This document shows positions 1 through 11,931 of a DNA stretch of 64,000 nucleotides, piece by piece. Each line of letters begins with the position of its first letter. Positions within the stretch are counted from its first letter, which is position 1. The stretch is from Sipunculus nudus (taxonomy: Eukaryota > Annelida > Sipuncula > Golfingiida > Sipunculidae): assembly GCA_026874595.1 (NCBI GenBank), contig CM049317.1, forward strand, positions 23,010,901 through 23,074,900, written 5' to 3'. A model generated the notes under the pieces. The model worked only from the letters and a program-made list of their open reading frames with translations, was not told where the DNA came from and ran no database searches. The position numbers and the translations under genes are program-made.

Positions 1-202
1 TTTCTCTGTTTGAACATTTTAGATGTTTGTGGGTTTGCCTATGACGTTACAATAAAAATAAATCTCCTCCCGACACCTGATGGAGGAATTTGGTACTAAG
101 AAAGTCATGTGGTGCTGACGGAGGTATGTGGCCTCTTATTCTCGATTAGTTGTATAAGGTATTTGGTTTATTTGTTTATGTTTTTTTTATAAGTGAACTC
201 AC

Positions 203-451
203 ATTTGTTTTCCCTTCGAAGGGTGCTGTTCGCGGTATAGTCAAAGGAAAATGGATTCTTGATGGAATCGAAATCACATCGGCTAATACTGCCGTGGTCC
301 GGCATGCGAGTCACGTGACGTGCCAGACTGCCCATGTACCTGTTGAAATGGAGGACGTCATTGAGATAGTTGGTGCCTGGTTTCCCATAATACACCACGT
401 CAATAAGGTCTGCGTCAACATCTGCAGTTACTTCCGTATATTCAAAGGACT
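203..451 (-). CDS. LTD-like copy 1, exon 3
   Basis: 249 nt; acceptor ACTTACAG, donor T|GTGAGTTC. It encodes SFEYTEVTADVDADLIDVVY, YGKPGTNYL and GSISRCDFDSIKNPFSFDY..NSTLRRENK, ending in a split Cys codon. The paralogous exon at 18098-18345 ends GSVSRC..NAYSFDF..RTPGKTNQ with the same split Cys. The S[IV]SRC...TPGxxN pattern is typical of invertebrate secreted lamin-tail domains. Confidence 0.75.
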
Positions 452-1998
452 CTGTAAGTAACAAAAAATTAATATAAATATACTAGTAAGACAAGAGAAT
501 GTTTTAAGTGTGCACATAGCAACAATAATAATAATAATAATAATAAATATATTCACATATTTATATTATATATTATATATATATTATATAAATTATATAA
601 TATATATATAATATTGTATTAGTATAACAGGTTAATTGTATCTAAATTCTTCCTTCCTGATTGTATTTACTGAGTTGAATTTAGCACTACTGTACCACTT
701 AGCTATTATTCTTACAGTATATACAGGGCGAATCTCAATTCACAATTATACACACAAGTATATTTAATTTAAAGTTCGAGGTTTTACTGGCTGGTCAACA
801 CTAACAGCAGTGTCTACCATAACAATTATAGGTGTATATTGTTTCAGGATATATTCACAAATAGCCCGGAAAATGATAGATCGCCCTCCCCCCCCACCCC
901 CACCCCCACCCCCCACACACACACAAACAGACACCCCGGGTGGTCCTCAGGAATCTTTTTGCACAGGTTAGCAAGTCTATCCCCTACTGCCTTAATATTA
1001 TAAAATATCTCATACTAGCCAGTTTTAATCTTGTATTACTTGGTCAGACACTCACAGGATGGTATTTACAGCTGTCCATCAACTGCGGTAACCCCTGAGG
1101 TGAGAACAATACACAATGCACCAGCATACACATGTTGGAACCCTCTTTTCTTGTCACGTATCCCTGACCATTTGCGTGATAAAGTTATTGCCCTGATAGA
1201 TACAACCCAATTCTGGCCAGCAAATTAGCATTGTATTTTCAAACTTAAACATAGGCACAAGTCTATGAAAAGGACCATGGAAGAATTCATAATTTTAGAC
1301 TCATATTTAAATGTATGCTTTTCACGCAGCGGATATACACTACATTTATTCCAGATCTCCTCTCGTGTAATCGTTGCTTTGTATACCAAACTTATCTGGG
1401 CTGGGACACTAGGGTGCGCACAGAGCAAAGAAATCTGATCAGACTATCGCGTTGTATCACACTGCGCATCAAGCTCCAACTTTCAAACATGCGACGCCCG
1501 CTCTAGTTGGTCTGATTCTGGGCCCTGTATCGGGGAGGGTTTTATCAGACCAACAAGAGCGGGTGTATGGTATGCAATACAAAAAGTTGAATACACAATG
1601 CTATACCAATCTAATTGATCTGATTACAATTCTTTGCTCTGTGCTCACCCTGGTGTTCAAACCCAGAAAACATTTCAATACAAAGCAGCGGTTACACGAG
1701 ATCTGGGACCGCTAAGGCGTAAAGCCGCTGCGTATGGAGCGTAATATAAATGGGCTACTAAGTGACCATGTACTTTACAATATGACATATGTAATATAAC
1801 TGCTGTACTTGCGGTGGGGGAGCCGTAGTTGTGCTCCCTGTACAAGGCTACAGCAAATCCATCTTCATGGAACTCAAACCTGCCCATCTTCATCAAACCC
1901 CGCAACGACGCATACCTGTCGAGAAGATTATTATTATTATTATTGTCATTTTCTAGCAGTACTGGTAGTAGTATTGTCGTTGTTGCTATATTTATGCT

Positions 1999-2050
<52 letters not shown>

Positions 2051-2073
2051 TAATAATAATATAAATAATAATA

Positions 2074-2124
<51 letters not shown>

Positions 2125-4105
2125 GTTGTTGTTGTCGTTTCTAGAAGTACTAGTAGTATTTTTGTAAGTGTTGTTATTTATTTTTTTACTATTTTTACTT
2201 TAATTTTGATTTTTTTTTGCATACATATAAACCTTTTCACTATTAACAAATTTTAATTTTTTTCCTCGATTGCCACTTAATATAATGTACAATAAATGAC
2301 GCCAATGCGTATAATGGAAACCATTTCATTAACAATTAAAACCATTCTAAAGACTATGTAGTATTTATGTATTCGCAAAGGCTTTATTTATAAACATAAG
2401 GTAGTTACAGATTTAACAGCGCTAACTCTGTTGTTTTATATGTTCCTAATATATTTCAAGGCAAAACATCACATAAAATATATACAGGGCATACTGAGTC
2501 ACACATCAAAAGAGACAGACAAACAGACAGACTGAGGAGTACAAAGATGATATGGATGAAAACATGACATCAGCATTGATTCGTTTTGATATATACTTTT
2601 ATTTGTTAAAATCTTCACTCGTGAGGTAATAAAAGCATCTATTCCAAATCTGTCGGATTAATTAAAATACATCCCATGAACCTTTCTTTAAAATAATCCA
2701 GAAAACGCCGAACCGTCCGCACACAGAAGGTTCGGATTGTATGGTTTATATCTCCATGTTAATCACTTGTTTGGGGGGGCGGGGGGGGGGGGCAAGTAAT
2801 ACAATAATATTCAACAGAGAGCTGGTGGCAGGTTAGAGTAACCAGAGTTTTGTAAAGGTCGTTTTGCAAATGGTGACTTTTGAACTTCTGCTCATATGCA
2901 ACATATCACCTGAGGTTACATGGTTTTTCTGTTTGTCAACTTTTGCGCATGTACCACTTTTCCTATTAGCTTATAGATAACCATGCTCATGCATCCGTCA
3001 CAGAGGTATCATAAAGGTGATTTTCCCATAAGTGCGTAGTGTGTATCCGTAGTCCGCATGCGTAGTCCGCATCCACAAGTTCGTTTTCAATAAGTATGTA
3101 TGCGTAGTTCGTACTCCATGTTGTAGTTGCTCGATTGCTGAAGGTATTCTTTCTTTGTAAACCATTTCACCATATATTTATTGTACATTTCCAAATACTA
3201 GCAACAAACGTTTGTGTGTTAAATTGTTTAAATATTTAGATTATATTTATATCTTCAAAAAGTGTCTTAATTTTTTTTACACACGGATCTGATGTTTACG
3301 GCTCAAACATTTGGAGAAGACTTGTATTTTAAAGAGAGTACAATACAATTCAACCAAATGCCAATATGTTTTATTACGAAAAACTGATATCAGAAATGAT
3401 ATTTTTACCTGTGGAAATAGAGACGGTTCATACAACACGGCACTAAATGGGAAATCTAGGTGTTAAAACTAAAATTGACAAGGTAATTGGTATGCGTATA
3501 GTGCGCAAAAATCGTTCCCGGCAACGTGCGGATACGGACTACGCGTACGGACTACGCATGTGGATGAATGGAAACGGCCCAGTTGAAAAACCTACAAAGT
3601 GATTTTGGCAGACTACGCATACGGACTGCGGATACGGACAACACACTTATGGAAAAGCACCTTATGGTCTTTTATTTACAGGCTTAACCTACAATTCATT
3701 ATCATGTACCCAGAGTAAGCCAGAAATCACATTAATTCTAGAGAAAAGGTAGGCGAATAGCTGGGTGTGTACCGTGAAAAGGAAACCCATTGTCTGTACG
3801 TACCTTCTGGGTCCGATCCTCAGGCCGGCAAGACTTGTGACGTTTTGTTTCATGGTAAATGGTATTCCTGTCACGTGATTTAGTGTCGGTCTAGGGTAGA
3901 ACACGAGATAGTAGCCGTCAAGGCTAACCCTCCTGTAATATCCATTGAATAATTCCACGTCGTCACGGAGATTCTGACTTTTAATTAACTCTGATATGAA
4001 AATCTGCTGAGTCACAGCCTGGTCTTCTAACTTTACTTTTGTGCCATTAGTGCCACTAAAAACCGTAGGTATGCAAACTGTGATGAGGAAAATAGACAAA
4101 CGCAT
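203..4105 (-). CDS. Secreted lamin-tail-domain-like protein, copy 1 (exons 1-3; 3' end beyond window)
   Basis: Three minus-strand exons at 4105-3804, 1915-1809 and 451-203 join in phase (302 + 107 + 249 nt) and the gene continues off the left edge, because exon 3 ends with a donor (T|GTGAGT) inside a Cys codon. The protein starts MRLSIFLITVCIPTVFSG, a signal peptide, so it is secreted. The body has VELFNG, VSLDGYYLVFYPRP, DGFAVALYREHNYG, DLIDVVYYGKPG and GSISRC. These follow the order of an extracellular lamin-tail domain: an E[IL]xN strand, an xLxGY strand, a DAVALY-like strand, a [LV]IDVVxYG strand, then S[IV]xRC. The family name is inferred from this pattern. A damaged paralogue lies at 16466-19829 with the same intron phases. 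Function is unknown; secreted proteins of this type occur widely in invertebrates. Confidence 0.72.
452..1326. other. Intron sequence with microsatellites
   Basis: Inside intron 2 of LTD-like copy 1. Holds (TAA)n at about 522-546, an AT-only tract at 547-612 and a C-rich tract at 886-912. No gene seen. Confidence 0.7.
1327..1713. mobile_element. Fold-back element with long inverted arms (family member 1)
   Basis: The left arm (about 1351-1470: CAGATCTC, GTTGCTTTGTAT, AGGGTGCGCACAGAGCAAAG) is the imperfect reverse complement of the right arm (about 1600-1707: CTTTGCTCTGTGCTCACCCT, ATACAAAGCAGCGG, GAGATCTG). Arms are about 110-120 bp around a roughly 130-bp centre. A second member lies at 50831-51259. 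No coding capacity. Confidence 0.65.
1809..1915 (-). CDS. LTD-like copy 1, exon 2
   Basis: 107 nt; acceptor CTCGACAG, donor A|GTACAG. It encodes YASLRGLMKMGRFEFHEDGF followed by AVALYREHNYG. It aligns with the paralogous exon at 19072-19157 (RLASDTFAVILFKQTGK), with the same entering and leaving phases. The DGFAVALY strand resembles the GDDAVALY strand of lamin-tail domains. Confidence 0.7.
1916..3010. other. Intron sequence, no gene
   Basis: Part of intron 1 of LTD-like copy 1. Apart from the AAT/ATT tract it holds a G run at 2772-2792 and AT-rich sequence; no coding potential recognised. Confidence 0.6.
2001..2132. repeat. (AAT)n directly followed by (ATT)n
   Basis: A run of AAT triplets (2001 to about 2073, with one GAT interruption) turns into ATT triplets (to about 2123), then GTT. 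The two halves are reverse complements, so the tract can fold back on itself. It lies in intron 1 of LTD-like copy 1. Confidence 0.9.
3011..3665. mobile_element. MITE with terminal inverted repeats (CGTAGTCCG family)
   Basis: The left end ATAAAGGTGATTTTCCCATA mirrors the right end, which reads ATAAGGTGCTTTTCCATAAG on the other strand. Inside both ends are repeated GTCCGYATGCGTAGTC motifs. The 655-bp element has no ORF. It sits in intron 1 of LTD-like copy 1. Confidence 0.7.
3804..4105 (-). CDS. LTD-like copy 1, exon 1 (signal peptide)
   Basis: The ATG at 4105 is followed by a hydrophobic leader (LSIFLITVCIPTVF) with likely cleavage near SG-TNG. An upstream in-frame TTG exists but is not needed. 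The exon encodes 100 residues and two bases (AGA AG|GTACGT). Motifs are DDVELFNG and VSLDGYYLVFYPRP, and two N-x-T/S sites (NGT, NVT) fit an extracellular protein. Confidence 0.75.
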
Positions 4106-5837
4106 GGTCAACAAGTGGCGAGAACTCGGAATCAATCAGACGACTTCACTGGCAAAGCAGACGACAATAACGCACCCAGTATTTCGGTTTCGCTCGAGTC
4201 TCTGTAAGTGTATTTGACTGAAATCAAGTCCGTTTACGTTGGTCGCTTACCCACCGTGGTATTTCTATAGACCGGGCAAATGGACTAATTGTCCTAATAA
4301 ATACGAATGAAATATTGACATTTACATGCCATTACTCAACCATGAAACAAATGACTGCCCCCGTCGGTCCCTTGTATGGAGAAATCACTTTGTAGTTTTG
4401 TCACAATAGTTACGCGCCCTTTGAACATCCCTAGATTTACGTCGCTTCTAGTACCCTTCAATCACGTGGGCTGAAACTAGTTTATATCAAGTTACCTTCG
4501 CATTATCTTTGGCTGAAGCATCATACAAATGTATCCTGTTTCTGGATATGCTTTGTCTTTATTTTGTGTCTCCCAAGAGTTAACTGAACCAAGTTAGAAG
4601 TTTGATGCGAAAATAATTTGGATGGTATTATTACATGCTCTATAAGCAAGGCCGAAATACAAGTATGTAAACGTTTATGACAAACAAGATGAACATAAAC
4701 CAACAGAGTATAATGGTTTCATTTTCATGACATACTACTATAACTACTCAAACGATAAAATGCAAATAATTGTTACAAAATATGCAAGATATAAAGTAAC
4801 AATAAAGCATGAGAGAATGTTTCAATCAAAACAGGTCACGGGGCTTTAAGCCTGCTACAATAATTTCGACTGTCTTTTTTCATCTTTTGAGCTAAACGTT
4901 TCTTTTATTTGATAGTCACAAAAACGATAATTGCTTTTGAAAAGAAAATTGTGATATCCCAGGAAAATTTGATTTCATATTGGAATAGAAATCAACTATT
5001 TTTTTATGATTTACAGTGTCTTATGATGCGTTGCAGAGGTATATAACCATACAATTGTGGATGATCAACAAATCTCATACCATATAAAGTTGTATTAAAT
5101 TTACGTAAACATTTACAATAATATGTGCATAATCTCAAGTCTTTAGTTCATAAGGGCTGAATATAAAGGTTTCTCAGCAAAACCAACCCGGCACAAGGAC
5201 GGACGATCTCCATTCCACCTGTTTTATACGTTCTTTTTGTTCTGTGTTAGAGTAAACATTCTGTTTTCCATAAAAATCTTGTGGGAAAATCTACATGAAA
5301 GAAGAAAACAGAAAAAGTACGGGTTGGAAGCTTGAAAATTCTCGATTGTGGCTTTGCGCTTTCAGGTATCATGTGCGCTATGTTTAAATTTGCACCCCTG
5401 GTCGGTCCCCTGCAGCCTTTTCCCCTTATGTACAGAAAAAAGCAAAATTGAAAAAAAATATTGGCAGATAAAATAATATTTTAAGTATGCAACAGAATGT
5501 TCAGCGTATAATTATAATATCCGTTATATGTGAATAGGTCCCTTTAAGTATGAAATAGTGGCACAGCAGGGACATCATCGTATGATAAAAGCAAACGTAA
5601 TGAACTATTTATCATTTTTATAATTGAGGGACTGAAATCAAGGAATTCAATAAACAGACTTTCTTAAGATTTTAAAATGTCAACTCAGTTCAGTTTAGAA
5701 AGTGCCGTATTTCCTGGAGAGCACAGAGTGGTCGGCTTACCGTTCGGGAGCGTTTCAAATTCGCGATATTCGAGAAAAGGGAATAATCGGGAAAATAAAA
5801 AAATCGTAAATTTGACACTACACAGGTAAACATTGGT
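4106..5837. other. Upstream region of LTD-like copy 1
   Basis: The promoter of LTD-like copy 1 should lie just above 4105, but no clear TATA box was identified. The rest, to the MITE at 5838, is AT-rich with no supported gene. Confidence 0.5.
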
Positions 5838-5960
5838 TTCAGGGACGGATCCAGGATTAAGGAAATGGAAGGGTCCACGCCCGAAAATTGGTTTGAAAAT
5901 CTTTTGAAAAAAAGATTGCTCTGACTGAAAAAAAGGAGGGGGGTCCAGATCATCATGCAT
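5838..5960. mobile_element. GGATCCAG-type MITE, copy 1
   Basis: Starts CAGGGACGGATCCAGGATTA and runs through A-rich and G-rich patches (AAAAAGGAGGGGGGTCCAG). It resembles 11243-11440 and, inverted, 24464-24596. The right end is not clear. Confidence 0.55.
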
Positions 5961-6096
5961 CATAATCATCAGTGTTACATTAAGCTTACAGGCCTTCATA
6001 TCAATGATCACAAAAACAAAACACAATATACATGAGTATAAAACCATATGGTCAATTTCCTTGCCTGGCTTTATATTAATTCTTATATTTACAATA

Positions 6097-6669
6097 TCAA
6101 GCAATTGCAATTAGCTGTTCCAATGATTGTCCGTATCTGATCTGTTTAATCCCTCCTCTTAAATCCTTTATGAAAACCTTCCCATCCCAAGTCCATGCCT
6201 CTTTTATTCTTTGGTCTTTTTTTACTCTGTTGTACAGTTCGTGAAGTTCTTTACACAAATCATCCACTATTACTACTCTTGATCCTTTGCATTTTCTCCT
6301 TTCCTTCATCACTATTTCTTTGACCTCTCTTCTCAGAAATTTAACAATAATTGCCCTGGGCCCCTTTCCAGAAGCAGCATTATTTCCAGTATATTTACCA
6401 ACTCTATGGGCAGCATCAATATCTTTTCTTTCAATGTCAACCCCAAGCTTTTCTTTGCAAAACATTTGCACAATTTCTTTGCAATTTTCTACTCCTATTT
6501 CATCTTGATCCCTCTCTCCAATACCAAAAATCCTAATATTTGCTTTTCTAGAGTACTGTTCAAGTTCAACTGACCTTCTCTGAGCCTCTCTAGCTTCTGT
6601 ACAGGACATGCTTGTCACCACTTCTAAATGAGCAACCTGATTTGATAATTTTTTAATATCACTTTTCAA
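6097..6669 (-). pseudogene. LINE ORF1p (L1-type RRM protein), N-terminally truncated, inverted
   Basis: 190 codons of an L1-type ORF1 nucleic-acid chaperone. A short coiled coil (KKLSNQVAHLE) is followed by the family signature LEQYSRKANIRIFGI, then DIDAAHRVGK and PRAIIVKFLRR, and the C-terminal DGKVFIKD. The start at 6669 is not a true initiator: the N-terminal coiled coil is missing and a stop lies just upstream, so the inversion junction is near 6680. The reading frame itself has no internal stop. Confidence 0.82.
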
Positions 6670-9600
6670 GCCTTCTCATATTATAACTACCCTATAGATT
6701 CAAAATGTTTCATTTCAACTAATTATTTTTATGGCAGATAATATTAAATTCCAAGTCCTCTCATTAAATGTCAGGGGAATAAGAAAATATATGAAGAGAA
6801 GACAAATCTTAAATTGGTTCATTAAACACAATAGTTATAATGGTGTAAGTTTTTTACAAGAATGCCACTGTACAAAACACGACGAGAATACATGGTCTAA
6901 TCAGTGGCGAGGAATAATGTATTTTTCACATGGAAATTCAAAGTCTTGTGGTGTATGTACATTAATTGGCAAGAATCTGGAATTCAGAGAAATTAATAAA
7001 TCTATAGATCTTTTTGGGAGGTATATCATTGTGGAATGTGAAATTAATGGTTTGCACTGTTTGCTTGTAAACATATATGCCCCAAACCATGAAACTCAGC
7101 AAGTCGAATTTTATGAAATGATCCTCACTGAACTATCAAAACTGACTATGGAAACAGATGTACAGATCATATGGGGTGGTGACGTTAATGTTCATCTTAC
7201 AGAACTTGACGCAGATGGAGGAAGGACCACTGTTAAATATAACCCTGTCAATAAAATAACATCCATCATGGAAGCTTTTAACCTGTGTGATATATGACGT
7301 CTCAAACATGAAGACAAAAAAAGCCTTTACTTGGCGATCAAATACTCCTTTAATTCAGAGACGTCTAGATTATTTTTTAATAACAAACACTTTGCAGTCT
7401 TTTGTTACAAAATGTGATATAATTCCATCTGTTAGCACAGACCATTCAGCAGTATTAATATATGTAAACTTCAGCAAAGATAACAAAATGGGACCTTCTC
7501 ACTGGTGTATGAACATTGAAATATTAAATGATACTGAATATTTGAAATTGATTAAGGAAAACATCAGTGAATGGAAACAGGAAATGAATACTGAAAAGGC
7601 AAAGACAAAATGGGAATATCTAAAATATAAAATTAGAGAGTTCACGATACAGTATAGTAAATTAAAGGCTAAACGACTCAGAAAAAATAAAGTCTGGTTG
7701 GAAAATAAAGTGGCTAAACTTGAACAAGAATTAAGATGTTCTGATACACCTGAAACGCAGGATTTATACCACACAACAAAGCAAAAGTTACAGGAACATT
7801 ATGACAACATCACACGAGGAGTTATAATCAGGTCAAGGGCTCAGTGGCTGCAACAGGGAGAAAAGGGGTCTAGGTATTTTTTAAACCTTGAGAAAAGAAA
7901 TAAAAATAACTCTGTAATAAGACAATTATATTGTAATGGTGAATATATTAAAGATTCCAAAGATATTATGAGATTTATTAAAAACACATTTGAAGACAAA
8001 TATAGGAAAAAAGTGTCCTGTGATGAAACTGAGTTGAAAGATTTTTTTCTAAGACTCCAAGCGCCAATGAACAAACTTAATGAGATGGAAGCTGAGTCAT
8101 GTGGGGCAAACATCACAAAAAGTGAGGTGTATACATGTTTAAAATCTATGAAAAATAACAAAACTCCAGGAAATGACGGTTTGACAAAAGAATTCTATAT
8201 AGCATTATTTGATGATCTTGGACAGTGTTTAACTGAATGTGTAAATGAAAACTATGATACTGGATCGTTGACATCAACACAAAAACAAGCTCTTGTTAAA
8301 TTAATTCCTAAACCATGAAAGGATTTAAACCATTTGAATGCCTGGAGACCGATCAGCTTGTTGAATGTTGATGTAAAAATTATAAGCAAGGTTTTAGTAA
8401 AGCGCATTGAAAAATATCTGCAGAAAATTATACAGCCTGATCAGTATACATTTATAAAAGGTCGATATATAGGAGAACCTATAAGATTGATTTGGGATAT
8501 AATGTACTATACCGCTGAAGAGAAACTCCCAGGGATTATGTTTGCAGCTGATTTAGAATCTGCTTTTGACAGTGTAGATCATGATTTTATTTTGGCAGCT
8601 TTAAAATACTTTGGTTTCAGTCATTCATTTCTTAGATGGGTAAAAATATTACATTACGATATACAGAGTTCAGTTATGAATAACGGATTCACAACAGGTT
8701 ATTTTCAGTTGGAAAGAGGAACTAGACAGGGTGACCCACTGGCTGCATATTTATTTATAATTGTTATTGAAATATTGGCTATAATGATAAGACAAGATAA
8801 AGATATTCATGGAATACAGATTGGAAATACCACTGTCAAAATGTGTATGTTTGCAGATGACACAACTGTTTTAGTTAAGGATGTTGATTCATTGAGCAAG
8901 GTTCTTGAAGTGCTGCAAATGTTTGAATATTATTCTTCACTTAAAATGAATCGTACAAAGTCAGAGGCAACTTGTATTGGGTCAATAAAAGATAAGGCAT
9001 TGGAGAATTTTAATCTGAAATGGATCAACCTTACAGTGTCAACCATGAAAATACTTGGGATTTATTTTTCATACAATGATGATTTGGTGTACAAAAACAA
9101 TGTCAAGAGGGTTGAACATAACTTAGCAACCACATTAAACATGTGGAAAAGCAGAACACTAACAATATATGGCAGAGCAGAGGTGGTACGCTCATTGGCA
9201 ATTACAAAACTTCTTTATGTAACTAATATGTTAGTACCACCAAATACTACAGTTAAGAATTTAAAAAGACTACTCTGTGACTTTATTTGGAGGGCTAAGA
9301 GGCCTAAAGTAAAATATGCAACAATTATTGGACAGTATGAGAAAGGGGGGATCAATTTAACAGACATTGAATGCAAAATAAAGACACAAAGAATAGTGTG
9401 GATTAAACGCATTTTGTGTTCAGAAGAATCTGCCAGTAGTAAAATTTTGAATTATAGATTAAGGAAGATAGGCGGATTGAACTGTTATAAGAGGAAACTT
9501 TAATATGAATGTGTTACCTAAAGGATTGCCAAGATTTTATTTGAAATGTTTAGAGGAATGGGCTTCATATGTATCAGTTTTGCCTGAATCGACAGAAGAT

Positions 9601-10671
9601 GTCATATATCAAAGCTTGTGGAATAATCAATATATAAAGATTAATAACAGACCTCTATACAACAAACATTATGTAAGTAGCAAATTATATTATATAAAAG
9701 ACCTGGTAAATTATGATGGAAAGTGGAAGCCATGGGAAAAAATACGGGAGAAGAATATATGTATGAATCACATTGATTATATGTTTTGGATGGCATTAAA
9801 ACGGGCTATTCCAAAAACTTGGAGAGACAGGTTTACAGGGTATGAACAAGTACATGATGAAGGAAGTGAAGCTGACAGTGTTGTAACTGTGAATGGTTTA
9901 GAGAAATTGGATACATTAAATGCTAGAGATATATATAAGACTTTGGTGGAGAAAATATGGGAATCTCCTACAGCTGAGAAAGTTTGGGATGACAAAAATC
10001 AAGAAAACAGTATCGAGGTGAAATGGTAACATGTTTATAGTGGAATATATAAAAGTACCTTAGACACTCATCTTAGAGAGTTTCAATATAAAATATTAAA
10101 TAACTACATTCCTCTAAATGATCTGTTGTATAAGTGGAATTTAAAGGAAACCCCTCAATGTTCATTTTGTTTTGAGCAAAGAGAAAAGATACTACATACA
10201 TTTCTTGACTGTATGGTTACTAGGAACTTTTACCTGAAAATAACATCCTGGTTACAGAAGTATAATGTGAATTTTCCACCAATATCACGATCTTTAATCA
10301 TATATGGCATGTTACCGGTTGGTGAAGATAACATGTTAATTAACCAAATTTTGCTGCTGTACAAATATGTCTTGTATAAAGAAAGAGAGGGCTATCATTC
10401 TGCTTTGTTTGCTGTATTTAAAAGTAAATTAATGGATATTGAAAATGTTGAAAGATACATAGCTAATAAAAAAGGAATTCTAAATACGCATTACAAAAAA
10501 TGGGGTGAATTGAAAAATATGAGTAAAAACTGAAAATTATACATGAGAACAGTCATACTATGTATGGTCTGATTATGAGAAACATAACTTGTATCATAAT
10601 GTACCTTGAACTATGTATAAGTATTTGTAATTGATTGTTTGTTTGACATTAAAAAAAATCGCCTATGATGA
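6102..10671 (+). mobile_element. L1/Tx1-like LINE, full-length ORF2, 5' part inverted, inactivated
   Basis: A non-LTR retrotransposon. ORF2 (endonuclease, reverse transcriptase, C-terminal Cys region) runs on the plus strand from 6731 to 10533. ORF1 (6097-6669) is on the minus strand, so the 5' part is inverted next to the start of ORF2, as expected of twin priming. AATATCAAG occurs at both ends (6093-6101 and 10672-10680) and is a candidate target-site duplication. The 3' end has an A8 run at 10651. The left boundary is uncertain because the ORF1 stop overlaps the candidate duplication. Confidence 0.85.
6731..10533 (+). pseudogene. LINE ORF2 (APE endonuclease + reverse transcriptase), five lesions
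   Basis: About 1,267 codons. The APE-type endonuclease has LNVRGI, FLQECH, NIYAP, WGGDVN, RRLDYFLI and STDHSAV. The reverse transcriptase has NNKTPGNDG, WRPISLLN, ADLESAFDSVDHDF, RGTRQGDPLAAYLF and the catalytic MFADDT. The C-terminus has a CSFCFEQREKILHTFLDC zinc-knuckle-like stretch. Lesions are a stop at 7295-7297 (TGA where the family has Trp before RLKH), one extra A in the A7 run at 7316-7322, a stop at 8316-8318 (TGA for Gly in KPGKD), a frameshift near 9480 and a stop at 10027-10029. With few lesions in 3.8 kb the copy is fairly young but cannot move on its own. Confidence 0.9.
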
Positions 10672-10854
10672 AATATCAAGTGAACTTTTAAGTAAAAAAA
10701 AAATTCTGAGGCGAAAAAAAGAAAAAAAAAATGAATAAAACCAAAAATTGATATGATCGATTGAGCGAATTGTACTTTTTATAATAAGAGAAATCATTTT
10801 GTGTACATTTAAGTCTTGTATATGCGTCTCTTTATTTTTACTGGCGCTCCTAAC

Positions 10855-11222
10855 ATGTGTACTAATCACAGGCTGGAGCACGGAGCGCGGAGCGTGGTGG
10901 GGTAATTGTTGTATTGCGGTGTGACCGCAAGTTTGTGGGTTCGCGTCCGTTCTGACCACCGTCTGCGGCAAGATTTCTTGGGGAAAAAAATTACCACAAG
11001 GGTGCGCTCTCTTGACTCAGGAGTGAATAGTTACTGGTCAAGCATGGGTGGCAGGAAAATAAATGTAAAACGAATAACCTTTTAGCACCATTGTTTCTTC
11101 TTGGCTTCGTGCTCTCCAGGGAGCCGAGAAAGCTACAAGAATGAGCAGGACCAACGACCAGGAAGGCAAAGTGTAAAGTCCGATTAGACTGACATCGTCA
11201 GAGTTATCAGATTTAAAAAAAG
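10855..11222 (+). mobile_element. tRNA-related SINE-like element
   Basis: Contains a good pol III B box, GTGGGTTCGCGTCC (10936-10949), and an upstream GGTGGGGTAATTG in A-box position about 50 nt before it. The body continues through CAGGGAGCCGAGAAAGC to an A run at 11214-11221. No second copy in the window, so the boundaries are estimates. Confidence 0.45.
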
Positions 11223-11242
11223 TTGCCACTAGGGTCTGCTAC

Positions 11243-11440
11243 AGGGGCGGATCCAGAATTTAGGAAAAGGAGGGGTTCAACACAAGGACTAATGACAAAC
11301 CTTAAAAAAAGTCCCCGGGTCAGGAAAAGGGGGGTCCATCCCGCAAAAATTGGTCTGAAACCCTTAAAAAGGCTGCGGCAGCTGAAAAAGAGGGGGGGGG
11401 GGGGGGCCGACCCCTTGACCCTCCCCCTGAATCCGCAGTC
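11243..11440. mobile_element. GGATCCAG-type MITE, copy 2
   Basis: Begins CAGGGGCGGATCCAGAATTT and ends near CCCCTGAATCCGCAGTCC, giving short imperfect inverted ends. G-rich runs lie inside (G14 near 11393-11406). It carries a read-through frame but no recognisable protein. Confidence 0.6.
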
Positions 11441-11445
11441 CGTGC

Positions 11446-11931
11446 GACTTTAAATAAGTTGCCTATTACATTTCATAAAAATGTATAATTTTCTAAAAAC
11501 CTGAATCTCCGTTGGGTTTGTTGGTTTGTTTACAATCGCTAAGAAACCAAACGCTTATTAAGGATATATATTTTACCATTTTTACTTGTCAGCGCCATCT
11601 CGCTGCAGACTATAAATAAGTCGCCTATTACATTTGATAAAAATGTATAATTTTCTAAAAACCTGAATCTCCATTGGGTTTGTTGGTTTGTTTACAAACG
11701 CTAAGAAACCAAACGCTTATTTAGGATATATATTTTACCATTTTTACTTGTCAGTGCCATCTCGCTGCAGACTATAAATTAGTCGCCTATTACATTTGAT
11801 AAAAATGTATAATTTTCTAAAAACCTGAATCTCCATTGGGTTTGTTGGTTTGTTTACAATCGCTAAGAAACCAAACGCTTATTTAGGATATATATTTTAC
11901 CATTTTTACTTGTCAGCGCCATCTCACTGCA
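11446..11931. repeat. Tandem repeat, three units of 162 bp
   Basis: Units start at 11446, 11608 and 11770 (GACTWTAAATWAGTYGCC) and each ends GCCATCTCRCTGCAG. Only a few substitutions separate the units. Each contains GGTTTGTTGGTTTG and the partly complementary AAACCAAACGC. Confidence 0.92.

Noticed and set aside
1809-2144. Plus-strand frame with long Asn and Tyr runs
   Set aside because: Translation of the AAT/ATT microsatellite, antisense to a real exon at 1809-1915.
11446-11931. Regular repeats considered as a CRISPR array
   Set aside because: Units of 162 bp with no unique spacers, in a eukaryotic genome.
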